64,000 bases of DNA, from contig JAEWHR010000183.1 of assembly GCA_023387655.1 (NCBI GenBank), forward strand, positions 1-64,000, read 5' to 3'. The stretch is from Bacillota bacterium. Lineage in GTDB: Bacteria; Bacillota; Clostridia; Lachnospirales; Lachnospiraceae. The notes under the pieces are model-generated. The model did no database searches. It was given only the letters and a program-made list of their open reading frames with translations, and had not been told where the DNA came from. Shown here in pieces: positions 26,712 to 35,079 of this stretch (its first letter is position 1; each line of letters begins with the position of its first letter). Position numbers and translations under genes: made by a program.

Positions 26712-28568
26712 TTATTCTTTCTCTAATTGTTTTTCCAACTGCTGCTTTTCATAGAGTTTTGCATAGATTCCTTGCATCTCCATCAACTCGTCATGACTAC
26801 CGTACTCAGCAACCTTTCCCTCCTCAAGTACCAAAATGTTATCCGCATTTTGTATGGTAGAGATACGATGAGCGATAATAATCGTCGTTTTATCTTTGCG
26901 GTTTTCTTTTAGATTACGAAGTATTTGCTCTTCTGTATTCGTATCAACCGCTGAAAGGGCATCATCTAAAATTAGTATTGGTGCATCCTTCATCAAAGCT
27001 CTTGCAATGGAACTACGTTGTTTTTGTCCACCAGAAACAGTTACCCCTCGTTCTCCCACCATTGTAGAATACTGCCTTGGGAAGTCCATGATATTATCAT
27101 GAATACATGCTGTTTTCGCAGCCTCTTGTACCATATCTAAATCCTGATAGATGCTATCTGCTATACTTTCTGTTTTCATGAAGTCGCTTTCAAATTGCGC
27201 CTCCATTCGTTCCTTTCGTGAAGGGAACAACTTCATTCTCTCTTCCTCTTCTTTTATATCGCGAAGTTTACGTACACCAAACGCAATATTAGTTTGGATC
27301 GTATCTGAGAATAAGAAATTATCTTGAGGTACATAAGCAATCTGCTCTCTTAATACATGAAGCGGGATTTTACGAATGCTACTTCTATCAAAGGTTATCA
27401 TCCCATCTTCTACGTCATATAAACGAAGTAACAGATTTGCTATTGTAGTCTTACCGCTACCAGTACGACCAAGAATCGCAAGGGTATTCCCCTTAGGAAT
27501 CTTAACTGAAATATCTTGTAGAACAGGCGAAGTTCCTTCTTTATACGAGAAAGTGAGACGATTGATAGCAATCTCACCAGATAACTCCGTAATTTTATTA
27601 TCACATTCAGGTCCATCTACAATCTCTGATTGTTCCATGAAAATTGTACGCACACGTTTTATAGACGCAAACCCTTGAGAAAGCATGTTAATACTATCTC
27701 CAGCTGCTATCATTGGCCACACTAACATTCCAATGTAAGAGTTAAAAGCAACAAATTTTCCAGGAGTTATTACTCCATCAAGTACAAGTTTACCACCATA
27801 AAGAAGTGTAATGACACTTGATATACCAATCAATAAATCAAGTAGCGGTAAAACAGTTGCTTGGAGCTTAACAACCTGAAGATTCGCTTTCTTATTATTT
27901 AGGTTTGTCCTAGAAAATGATTCTATTTCCTTCTCTTCTTGAACAAAGGCTTTTACAACTCTAACGCCAGAGATACTTTCCTGTACCTCATCTGTCATCT
28001 TTGAAAAAGCTTCTTGCTTCTGCGTGAATTTTTTTTCTACCTTGCTACCAAAATAAATACCACCAATCATAATAAATATCATAGGGATACAAGCAAGTAA
28101 AGTTAAACGTAGGTCAACATAAAATACCATCTTCACTACTACCATGACCGTCATAATAATCGCATCAAACGTGGTAACTACCGCAGGCCCAAGCGCCATA
28201 CGGATAGCAGAAAGATCACTGGTAAAGTGGGCCATAAGATCTCCTGTCTTATTTTCATTATAATAACGAGTAGAAAGTGTCGTAAGGTGTTCAAACATAT
28301 CATTTCTTAAAGCGTATTCTATTTTTCTAGCTCCACCAAAGATAAAAATACGCCACAAAAAACGCCCGAGGGCCATTAAGCCTCCGACCGCTAGAATCAA
28401 ACCTATCATATGTAAAATCCCTTGAAAATCCATCGTTTTATACTTTAGACCATCCGTGATTCTACCCGTATACTCTGGAATTAACAGACCAAACAGGTCT
28501 ACTCCAAATAAGGTTATTATCCCAAGGAGATAACTCCACTTATATCTCTTGATGTACTTTCCTATCAT
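26712..28568 (-). CDS. ABC exporter half-transporter, degenerate-Walker-B subunit (BmrC/YheI-like)
   Basis: 618 residues from ATG 28568 (GGAGG 5 nt upstream; the ATG 13 codons earlier has no site). Six-helix membrane domain then an NBD with Walker A GRTGSGKTT, intact signature VSGGQKQR, and Walker B ILILDDALSAVD, where the catalytic Glu is Asp. This is the non-catalytic site subunit of a heterodimeric exporter; it pairs with the next gene. Between the Q-loop and the signature there is a charged insert of about 45 residues (around 455-500, IKEEEERMKLF ... MKTESIADSIYQ) longer than in most exporters. First gene of the operon. Confidence 0.9.
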   Translation of the reverse strand: MIGKYIKRYKWSYLLGIITLFGVDLFGLLIPEYTGRITDGLKYKTMDFQGILHMIGLILAVGGLMALGRFLWRIFIFGGARKIEYALRNDMFEHLTTLSTRYYNENKTGDLMAHFTSDLSAIRMALGPAVVTTFDAIIMTVMVVVKMVFYVDLRLTLLACIPMIFIMIGGIYFGSKVEKKFTQKQEAFSKMTDEVQESISGVRVVKAFVQEEKEIESFSRTNLNNKKANLQVVKLQATVLPLLDLLIGISSVITLLYGGKLVLDGVITPGKFVAFNSYIGMLVWPMIAAGDSINMLSQGFASIKRVRTIFMEQSEIVDGPECDNKITELSGEIAINRLTFSYKEGTSPVLQDISVKIPKGNTLAILGRTGSGKTTIANLLLRLYDVEDGMITFDRSSIRKIPLHVLREQIAYVPQDNFLFSDTIQTNIAFGVRKLRDIKEEEERMKLFPSRKERMEAQFESDFMKTESIADSIYQDLDMVQEAAKTACIHDNIMDFPRQYSTMVGERGVTVSGGQKQRSSIARALMKDAPILILDDALSAVDTNTEEQILRNLKENRKDKTTIIIAHRISTIQNADNILVLEEGKVAEYGSHDELMEMQGIYAKLYEKQQLEKQLEKE

Positions 28569-28750
28569 ATCTCCCTCCATCCTGGCGCCAAAACGCCTTC
28601 TAGTCACACTTCATTCCATCCCCGATTACAAAGTGTATTTCCATCATACACCAGTCTTTGCTTAGTTTCAAACCTTTTTTTAAATACTTTTTCTTTCGTT
28701 TGCACAAAAATCATCTTATTCTTAGATACCAAAGACATTTAAAACATACT

Positions 28751-28780
28751 AAAAAGACCTTACTCTTTCGTAAAGTCTTA
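28751..28780 (-). terminator. Terminator of the GNAT gene
   Basis: AAGACTTTAC / GTAAGGTCTT arms on the minus strand (10 bp with one G-U), 6-nt loop, then TTTTT; 45 nt past the stop. Confidence 0.75.
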
Positions 28781-28825
28781 TTTGTTTAATTATTAGATTT
28801 TGGAATTTTTTTATTAAGAATAGCA

Positions 28826-29308
28826 TCAGAAAGTCAAACGCATATCATACCAAACTGCTCCACCATGTACTGATTGTGATATTCCTTCATTTATAAATCC
28901 GAATTTCTCATAATAATGCAACAGTTTTTCTTTACAGGTAAGCACCAACCCCTTACGCCCCTGAGCCTTAGCATCAGAAATTATATTATTTATTATTGTT
29001 GCTGCACAACCTTGTCTACGATACTCTGGAATAGTGTTTACACCGAAAATCATTTGCCACTTACCATTTTCGTCATGCAGTTTAGCATCCTCAAACATCT
29101 CATCCGCTAGTATAGGTTCATTGGTCACCATTCCATTCGCAAAGGAAACTATTTTCCCGTTATCCTCCATAATCCAAAAATGGTTAGGATATACCGTTAA
29201 TCTCTCTTTAAAATCTTTTTCTGTTGCAGCTTCCTCTACTGGAAAGCATCTTAACTCAATAGCAGTTATTGCTTCTAAATCTTTCATAGTTGCCATTCTT
29301 ATCTTCAT
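28826..29308 (-). CDS. GNAT-family N-acetyltransferase
   Basis: 160 residues from ATG 29308 (GGAG 9 nt upstream; a TTG two codons earlier is less likely). N-terminus IRMATMKDLEAITAIELRCFP and the acetyl-CoA loop PEYRRQGCAATIINNII (Q/RxxGxA/G type, about 108-123) place it in GNAT; the C-terminal GLVLTCKEKLLHYYEKFGFI is the usual beta-bulge and final helix. It acetylates a small amine or protein N-terminus; the arylalkylamine-acetyltransferase-like layout is a weak hint. Monocistronic, between the ABC exporter and importer operons. Confidence 0.88.
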   Translation of the reverse strand: MKIRMATMKDLEAITAIELRCFPVEEAATEKDFKERLTVYPNHFWIMEDNGKIVSFANGMVTNEPILADEMFEDAKLHDENGKWQMIFGVNTIPEYRRQGCAATIINNIISDAKAQGRKGLVLTCKEKLLHYYEKFGFINEGISQSVHGGAVWYDMRLTF

Positions 29309-29342
29309 TTTCAAATACTCCAGTGTTAAATTTTATAAAGCA

Positions 29343-29401
29343 CAAAAGAGGTTGCCGCATCAGTGATTGAAACTAAATACTTAGTGCGACTTCCCCTTTT
29401 A
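29343..29401 (-). terminator. Possible terminator of the oligopeptide ABC operon
   Basis: Imperfect long stem, AAAAGGGGAAGTCGCA with TGCGGCAACCTCTTTT on the minus strand, ending in TTTTG. Located 30 nt past the last operon gene. Several mismatches, so only moderate support. Confidence 0.45.
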
Positions 29402-29429
29402 ATTCCTTCTTGTATTAATGAAATGTCTA

Positions 29430-31001
29430 TCATCCTATTTTAGGTACAGAAGAGAGCAATTGCTTCGTATATTCATGGGTAGGATTTTGAAATACCTCTT
29501 CGGTTCTTCCACTTTCTACGATTTCTCCCTGATACATTACACATACTCTGTCACACATGGAATGAACCACTCCCATATCATGAGAGATAAACAAATAAGA
29601 CAATTGAAACTCTTCTTTTAAATCTTTTAACAATTGAAGTACTTGAGCTTGCACTGTTACATCTAGAGCGGATACTGGCTCATCTAGCACCACAAATTTA
29701 GGATGTAAAATCATCGCCCGTGCGATTGCAACTCGTTGGCGTTGTCCACCACTTAAGTCTTTTGGATATCGTTTCTTATACTCGATAGGAAGATTAACTT
29801 TTTGTAAGATTTCCTCCACTCGTTGTTCTCTTTCTCGTTTAGACAACGTTTTTTGCAATTTTAGTGGTTCTTCTAATAACCAACCAATTCGCTTACTAGG
29901 ATTTAAGCTACCATAGGGATCTTGAAATACCATCTGTGGCTTTTCCTCTCTTAGTGATATCTGGCCTTTCACATCGTTTACTAATCCCGTGATAGCTTTT
30001 GCTAAGGTTGATTTTCCACAGCCACTTTCTCCGACGATTCCTACACTTTCTCCTTCCAATACCTCTAGAGAAACTCCTTTTACAACTTCTTTTCGTTGCC
30101 TTTTTTGAAATAATTTTTTATCGCTTTCCGTATAATAGACTTTAAGATCCTTAATCTCTAAAATTCGGTTTACCTTTGATGCATCTATAAAATCCGGTGC
30201 TAAGGAAGTGTCATGCACCATTTCTGCTGCAGCAAGAAGTTTTTTTGTGTACTCTTCTTTAGGACTATCAAATATTTCTCTACTTTCCCCAGTTTCTACT
30301 ATCCGACCATCATACATAACAATAAGTCTATCACATAGATTCCTGACTACCGTTAAATCATGGGATATAAATAGTATTGTTGTCCCATGCTTTTGATTCA
30401 ATTCTTTTAATAAGTCTAATATCTTAGCTTGTATTGTAACATCAAGAGCTGTCGTAGGTTCATCCGCAATCAATAATCTAGGTTTACAAATCATTGCCAT
30501 AGCAATCATAATACGCTGTCTCATACCACCTGACAGCTGATGAGGATATTTCGTATAAAGGAGTTCTGGATTTTTTAAACCTACTTCTCTCATCATCTCA
30601 TAGACAGAGGTTTTTCTTTCTTCCTTCGATTTCTTTGTGTGAAGAAGAAGCATTTCCTCTATTTGTACGCCAACCGTTAATACAGGGTTTAGTGAGGTCA
30701 TAGGTTCTTGAAATACCATTGATATCTCATCTCCTCGTATCTTGACCATCTCTTCCTCAGTTAACTTAGTTAAATCCATCCCGTCAAACCAGATAGACCC
30801 AGATAATTCACCACCATCCGCCAATAAACGAAGGATAGAAAGAGCTGTTACACTTTTACCAGAGCCAGATTCACCAACAACTCCTAAAATCTCACCCTGC
30901 CCAATAGTAAAAGAGATATTATGAACTACTTCTTTTTTCTTCTTTTCACCGAAACTAATACTAAGATCTTGTATCGATAAGAGGTCTGGTTTCTTATTCA
31001 T
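29430..31001 (-). CDS. Fused dipeptide/oligopeptide ABC ATPase (OppD-OppF type)
   Basis: 523 residues from ATG 31001 (GGAGG 8 nt upstream), overlapping the permease stop by 8 nt. Two complete nucleotide-binding domains in one chain: first with GESGSGKS, LSGGMRQR and LLIADEPTTALD, second (from about 285) with GESGCGKS, LSGGQRQR and FVVLDEPVSALD. Each ends in the peptide-transporter C-terminal extension (HEYTKQLLSSVP at the very end). Such fusions power both halves of the importer with a single gene. Last gene of the binding-protein/permease/permease/ATPase operon. Confidence 0.93.
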   Translation of the reverse strand: MNKKPDLLSIQDLSISFGEKKKKEVVHNISFTIGQGEILGVVGESGSGKSVTALSILRLLADGGELSGSIWFDGMDLTKLTEEEMVKIRGDEISMVFQEPMTSLNPVLTVGVQIEEMLLLHTKKSKEERKTSVYEMMREVGLKNPELLYTKYPHQLSGGMRQRIMIAMAMICKPRLLIADEPTTALDVTIQAKILDLLKELNQKHGTTILFISHDLTVVRNLCDRLIVMYDGRIVETGESREIFDSPKEEYTKKLLAAAEMVHDTSLAPDFIDASKVNRILEIKDLKVYYTESDKKLFQKRQRKEVVKGVSLEVLEGESVGIVGESGCGKSTLAKAITGLVNDVKGQISLREEKPQMVFQDPYGSLNPSKRIGWLLEEPLKLQKTLSKREREQRVEEILQKVNLPIEYKKRYPKDLSGGQRQRVAIARAMILHPKFVVLDEPVSALDVTVQAQVLQLLKDLKEEFQLSYLFISHDMGVVHSMCDRVCVMYQGEIVESGRTEEVFQNPTHEYTKQLLSSVPKIG

Positions 31002-31794
31002 GGAAAGTACCTCCCTCATTTAATAAACTAAAACCAAGTACGGTAATCACAATCATTAGTCCTGGCGCCAATGCCATCCATGGCGCCCCAAATAAATATG
31101 TTTGAGACTCAGAAAGCATACGACCAAGACTTGCATCTGGTGGCTGAACACCTAAACTCAAATAACTCATTCCTGCTTCCGCAAGTACAGCGTTATTAAA
31201 ACCAATAGTAATTGCAGAACGTAGTATTGCTATCGTATTCGGAAAGATATGTAGAAACATAATCCGAATGTGGCTCGCTCCTAGTAGTCTGGCACTCTTT
31301 ACGTAATCCATTTCTTTTTGTATGATAAACTCACTTCTTATAACACGAGCAAAACTTGGTATGAATAAAATCCCCAAAGCTAATATAACATTGTATTTTC
31401 CAGTACCAATTATACTAACAAACACTAGTGCCAATAAAATACTTGGAAAAGAAGCCACCGCATCATTTATTCTCATAAAAACTTCGTCGACAATTCCACC
31501 AAAATAGCCGGTAACTGCACCTATTATACAACCGAATGTCGCACCAATGATAACCGTTGCTATACCTACAAAAAATGTAGTAAACGCTCCCTCCATTACC
31601 CTGCTAAGGATATCTCTTCCCATATAATCTGTTCCAAAAAGATGAGAAAGACTAGGCGGTTGATTTTTTGCCAGAACATTCATTTCATTTGGGTCATAAG
31701 GTGTATAAAAAATTCCAACGATAACAAGAAGCAAAGCAAACGAAACTAGGGATATCCCAACTATAAAATTAAATCGATTCTTTTGTTTTCTCAT
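30994..31794 (-). CDS. Oligopeptide-type ABC permease (DppC/OppC-like)
   Basis: 266 residues, short for the family. Six hydrophobic segments; DYMGRDILSRVMEGAFTTF is the typical N-terminal OppC motif and ARLLGASHIRIMFLHIFPN is the EAA loop that contacts the ATPase. AAGGAG precedes the ATG 21 nt after the first permease. Its end overlaps the ATPase start, implying coupled translation. Transports a peptide, nickel or oligosaccharide-like ligand with its partners. Confidence 0.92.
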   Translation of the reverse strand: MRKQKNRFNFIVGISLVSFALLLVIVGIFYTPYDPNEMNVLAKNQPPSLSHLFGTDYMGRDILSRVMEGAFTTFFVGIATVIIGATFGCIIGAVTGYFGGIVDEVFMRINDAVASFPSILLALVFVSIIGTGKYNVILALGILFIPSFARVIRSEFIIQKEMDYVKSARLLGASHIRIMFLHIFPNTIAILRSAITIGFNNAVLAEAGMSYLSLGVQPPDASLGRMLSESQTYLFGAPWMALAPGLMIVITVLGFSLLNEGGTFHE

Positions 31795-31815
31795 TTCCTT
31801 TGCTCCTTTTTATCG

Positions 31816-32757
31816 TCATGAAATTCTGACACGAGGGTCAACTTTTTGATAAGTCATATCTACAATAAAATTAATAATAATCACAATACCTGCAATATAT
31901 AATACTGCAGCACTTACTACAGAAAAATCTCGATTAGCGATTGCTGTCACCAACATACGTCCCATTCCAGGAAGATTAAATACCTGCTCCACTACAATAC
32001 TACCTGCTAGTGCATCTGCAATTAGCATTCCAAAAAATGTGATAACAGGAATTAACGCATTTTTAAGTACATGTTTGATCATAATCTGCTTCTTTTTTAA
32101 TCCCTTACTCTTTGCAGTTCGAACATAATCGTGTGATAATTCTCTAAGTAGTGATGTTTTTAAAAACTTAGTTAACATCGCAACCTTTGGAATACTTACT
32201 GCCAAGGCCGGAAATATCATATAGCTTAAGAATCCACCAACATCCTGTGATATTGGTACATACCTTCCAGGAACGAACCATTTTAGTATAATACCAAAAA
32301 GTAATGTAATAATGATTCCCAAGAAAAATGGCGGAACCGCCATAAAAGTTTGACTTATAAATGTAATGAAGCGGTCAAGAAAACCGTTTTCTTTCCTAGC
32401 ACATAACAAGCCTAATGGTAACGATATTACCACCATAAAGAGAACAGACAGAGCTGCTAACCATGCTGTTACTGGAAAACGATCTGCAATTAGTGAAGCT
32501 ACGCTCACATTGTATTGTGTTGATGTCCCAAAATTACCAGAAACGGCATTACCTAAAAATCTACCATATCTCACAAACATCGGGTCATTTAATCCCATTG
32601 ATTCACGAAGTTCAAATAGCTGTTCCTCCGTTGCATCCATCCCAAGCTTTGCAATCGCACTATCTCCGGGAATTACTTGGAAGGCGAAAAACGTGATAAA
32701 TGATACAAATAACAAGGTAATAATGAGAGTTATCAACTTTTTTAAATAAAATTTCAT
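31816..32757 (-). CDS. Oligopeptide-type ABC permease (DppB/OppB-like)
   Basis: 313 residues from ATG 32757 (GGAG 8 nt upstream); the frame is open for 29 more codons but these do not fit the family. Six hydrophobic segments; the start KKLITLIITLLFVSFITFFAFQVIPGD, the SLGLNDP-type sequence (RESMGLNDPMFVRYGRFLGN) and the EAA loop (RTAKSKGLKKKQIMIKHVLKNALIP) are diagnostic. Separated from the binding-protein gene by about 300 nt that contain two hairpins. Confidence 0.92.
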   Translation of the reverse strand: MKFYLKKLITLIITLLFVSFITFFAFQVIPGDSAIAKLGMDATEEQLFELRESMGLNDPMFVRYGRFLGNAVSGNFGTSTQYNVSVASLIADRFPVTAWLAALSVLFMVVISLPLGLLCARKENGFLDRFITFISQTFMAVPPFFLGIIITLLFGIILKWFVPGRYVPISQDVGGFLSYMIFPALAVSIPKVAMLTKFLKTSLLRELSHDYVRTAKSKGLKKKQIMIKHVLKNALIPVITFFGMLIADALAGSIVVEQVFNLPGMGRMLVTAIANRDFSVVSAAVLYIAGIVIIINFIVDMTYQKVDPRVRIS

Positions 32758-32868
32758 AGCGCCATCTCCTTTCCAAGTAAGACTCTTTCTTAGTATATAA
32801 CTTTTGATAAAGTTCGTTTTGTAAGACAAATCGGTTATTGGCACATGTTTCTATTCCTATAACGTAGC

Positions 32869-32898
32869 TTATCAGAAGTACTATTTAACTTCTGATAA
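32869..32898 (-). promoter_or_regulatory. Hairpin between binding-protein and permease genes
   Basis: Perfect 11-bp arms TTATCAGAAGT / ACTTCTGATAA with an 8-nt loop and no T-run, 110 nt ahead of the first permease start. A likely RNA-stability or processing element. Confidence 0.5.
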
Positions 32899-32936
32899 AG
32901 TTCCCGTACTTTATGCCACAAATCTTCCCCCTACGG

Positions 32937-32989
32937 TAAATCTCCATGCGTATCTTTTCTTATCAAATAAAAAGCAGCATGGAGATTTT
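32937..32989 (-). terminator. Intraoperon stem between binding protein and permeases
   Basis: Arms AAATCTCCATGC / GCATGGAGATTT (12 bp) around a 27-nt loop that itself is T-rich on the minus strand. It could be a partial terminator that makes the binding protein more abundant than the permeases. Confidence 0.45.
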
Positions 32990-33053
32990 CCTATAGTAGC
33001 ATGAGAACAAAGTATACGATACTTCAAAAGTTAAGTAGTATCACTTTGTAAGC

Positions 33054-34622
33054 TTACTTGTAATATACAGTTGACATATCCTGCACATAAACAGGGTAGA
33101 ACTGATAACCTGCCAATTTTTTATTTACTGCAACTAAGTTTGCTGGATCTTGAATATATACGGAAGCCACATCTTCTGTCAAAATCTTTTGTAATTGATG
33201 GTAAAGTTCCACTTTCTCCTCTTCTTTAACAGATGCATATGCTTCTTGATATAATTTATCAAACTCTTCATTGGAGTAATTTAAAAAATTATTTCGTGCT
33301 GTGGATACATAACGTTTCACAACATCACTAGGAGAAAGGTTTGAATCAAGGCCTACAATCGTAGCCTCATAGTTTCTTTCTTTATAAACATCAGAAATCC
33401 AACTTGCCCATTCAACTAATTTGATTTCCGCAGTAATTCCAACCTTTTTTAATTGTTCTACAATTACCTGTGCAGTATCTACATGGGCCTGATAATTCGA
33501 TGGCACAGTGATTGTAAAATGAAAACCATCTGGATAACCTGCCTCATTTAGTAATTGTTTTGCTTTTTCTATATCATAAGTGTAGTAACTAGCCAAAGTT
33601 TCATCGTAGTATTTACCGAATCCTGGGAACATATTACTTCCGATAATCGTACCACTTCCACCTGCTACAATATCAAGTATCATCTGACGATCAATCGCAT
33701 AGCAAAGTGCTTGGCGAACTTTTAAATTATCAAATGGCGCCGCTTTGTGATTTAAAAATATTCCTTGAACCAGATTCATATTACCAACTTCAATGTTGTA
33801 CAAATCCCTTAACTGATTCGCTTGTTCGTAGGTTAATTGCTGAAAAATATCAATTGTTCCAGCTCTTAACTCCATGAATGCTGCATCTGTATTTGCAGAA
33901 ATCTTAAACGTTACCTCATCAAGATAAGGAACTCCTTCAACATAATAGTCAGGGTTCTTTTCCATTACAATGCTTACCATTGGTGAATAGGAAATAAAAC
34001 GAAACGGACCAGTACCAATTGGCTTAGTTGCCTGTTCTGTATAATCTTTTGGTATAATACTAATGGTAAAGTAAGATAGAAGCTCAATGTTAGGTTCTTT
34101 TAATTTAACTTCCACACCTTGTTTACCATCCTCAGTGGTAATCGCCTCAATGGAGTCCACACAAGAAAATACCGACTCAACTCTCACTTCTGGATCGGAA
34201 GTTTCAAGCAAGCCGGTAGCGCGTTTTAATGAATATATAACATCATCTACCGTTACAAGCGCACCATTATGGAATTTCACCCCTTCACGTAAAAGAAACG
34301 TATAGGTCATTCCATCCTCCGATATCTTATAGTCGCTTGCAACAGCAGGAACTAAATTCCCATCTTTGTCAGGCTTTACTAAGCCTTCGAAAATATTAAA
34401 CAAAACTTCTTTAGTTCCTGCCGCAACTGCTTTGTGTGGGTCAAGACTATCCAAATCGTTTGTTATACCAACAATAACAGAGCCACCATTTTTTGAAGCC
34501 TCGCCGTTTTCTGCTCCCTTTTGATCATTCCCCTCGTTTTCTGTACTGCCACTGCATGCGCAGAGTGCAATCATACAACTTAGGAGAAGACCCAAAAAGA
34601 ATAACTGCTTTCTTCTCTTCAT
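33054..34622 (-). CDS. Solute-binding lipoprotein, family 5 (oligopeptide/dipeptide/nickel type)
   Basis: 522 residues from ATG 34622 (GGAGG upstream). Signal peptide with lipobox LCAC (Cys23), then an acidic Asn/Gly/Glu linker. The family-5 signature appears at YTFLLREGVKFHNGALVTVDDVIYSLKRATG (cut here: KFHNG...VDDVIYSLKR). The later IGTGPFRFISY and ALCYAIDRQMI stretches are also typical. It captures the ligand outside the cell and hands it to the two permeases downstream. Neighbouring cellobiose phosphorylase raises the possibility of an oligosaccharide ligand, as some clostridial family-5 proteins bind, but peptides are the default. Confidence 0.92.
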   Translation of the reverse strand: MKRRKQLFFLGLLLSCMIALCACSGSTENEGNDQKGAENGEASKNGGSVIVGITNDLDSLDPHKAVAAGTKEVLFNIFEGLVKPDKDGNLVPAVASDYKISEDGMTYTFLLREGVKFHNGALVTVDDVIYSLKRATGLLETSDPEVRVESVFSCVDSIEAITTEDGKQGVEVKLKEPNIELLSYFTISIIPKDYTEQATKPIGTGPFRFISYSPMVSIVMEKNPDYYVEGVPYLDEVTFKISANTDAAFMELRAGTIDIFQQLTYEQANQLRDLYNIEVGNMNLVQGIFLNHKAAPFDNLKVRQALCYAIDRQMILDIVAGGSGTIIGSNMFPGFGKYYDETLASYYTYDIEKAKQLLNEAGYPDGFHFTITVPSNYQAHVDTAQVIVEQLKKVGITAEIKLVEWASWISDVYKERNYEATIVGLDSNLSPSDVVKRYVSTARNNFLNYSNEEFDKLYQEAYASVKEEEKVELYHQLQKILTEDVASVYIQDPANLVAVNKKLAGYQFYPVYVQDMSTVYYK

Positions 34623-34811
34623 AATTTCCTCCAGTCTTAAAGTTTGTACCATGAAAAAACGGAACAAACTCTAGTTGAAAATTTGCTTTTCAACCTCAGA
34701 TTATAAAATGATATTCTCTCATTATTATGTGCAAAGCCAAATTCGTTATACAAATAGAAAACCTCACTTCGCGAACTTTTCTTTCACTGAATTAAGACAA
34801 TGCTCTTGTAT

Positions 34812-34843
34812 AAAAAACGCTATATTAAATCATAGCGTTTTAA
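34812..34843 (-). terminator. Terminator-like hairpin upstream of the binding-protein gene
   Basis: Perfect 10-bp stem AAAACGCTAT / ATAGCGTTTT, 8-nt loop, followed by TTTATAC on the minus strand. It is 190 nt ahead of the binding-protein start and 240 nt beyond the phosphorylase stop, so it is either a second terminator of the latter or an attenuator in the importer leader. A further small GTTGAAAA/TTTTCAAC hairpin sits at 34677-34697. No gene in 34623-35079. Confidence 0.55.
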
Positions 34844-34980
34844 TCATATACTTAAAATTAAATTTTGGCAATAAAAATTTTAGAAAAATCCATGATAAAT
34901 CATCTAAATCTTCTTATTACTATAGAAGTTTGTAAGTTCCCATAAGTGTTGACTGATATGTAAGACTATAGAAAAAGTAA

Positions 34981-35014
34981 CGAAAGAGAGTGCCCTTACG
35001 GACACTCTCTTTCG
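34981..35014 (-). terminator. Terminator of the cellobiose phosphorylase gene
   Basis: CGAAAGAGAGTG / CACTCTCTTTCG perfect 12-bp arms with a CC/GG inner extension, then TTACTTTTTC on the minus strand, 65 nt past the stop. Confidence 0.85.
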
Positions 35015-35079
35015 GATAGGAGAATCATACAATGAACTACTTGCATTGCAAATATTTCATGCGACTTGTAAGCAATTAA

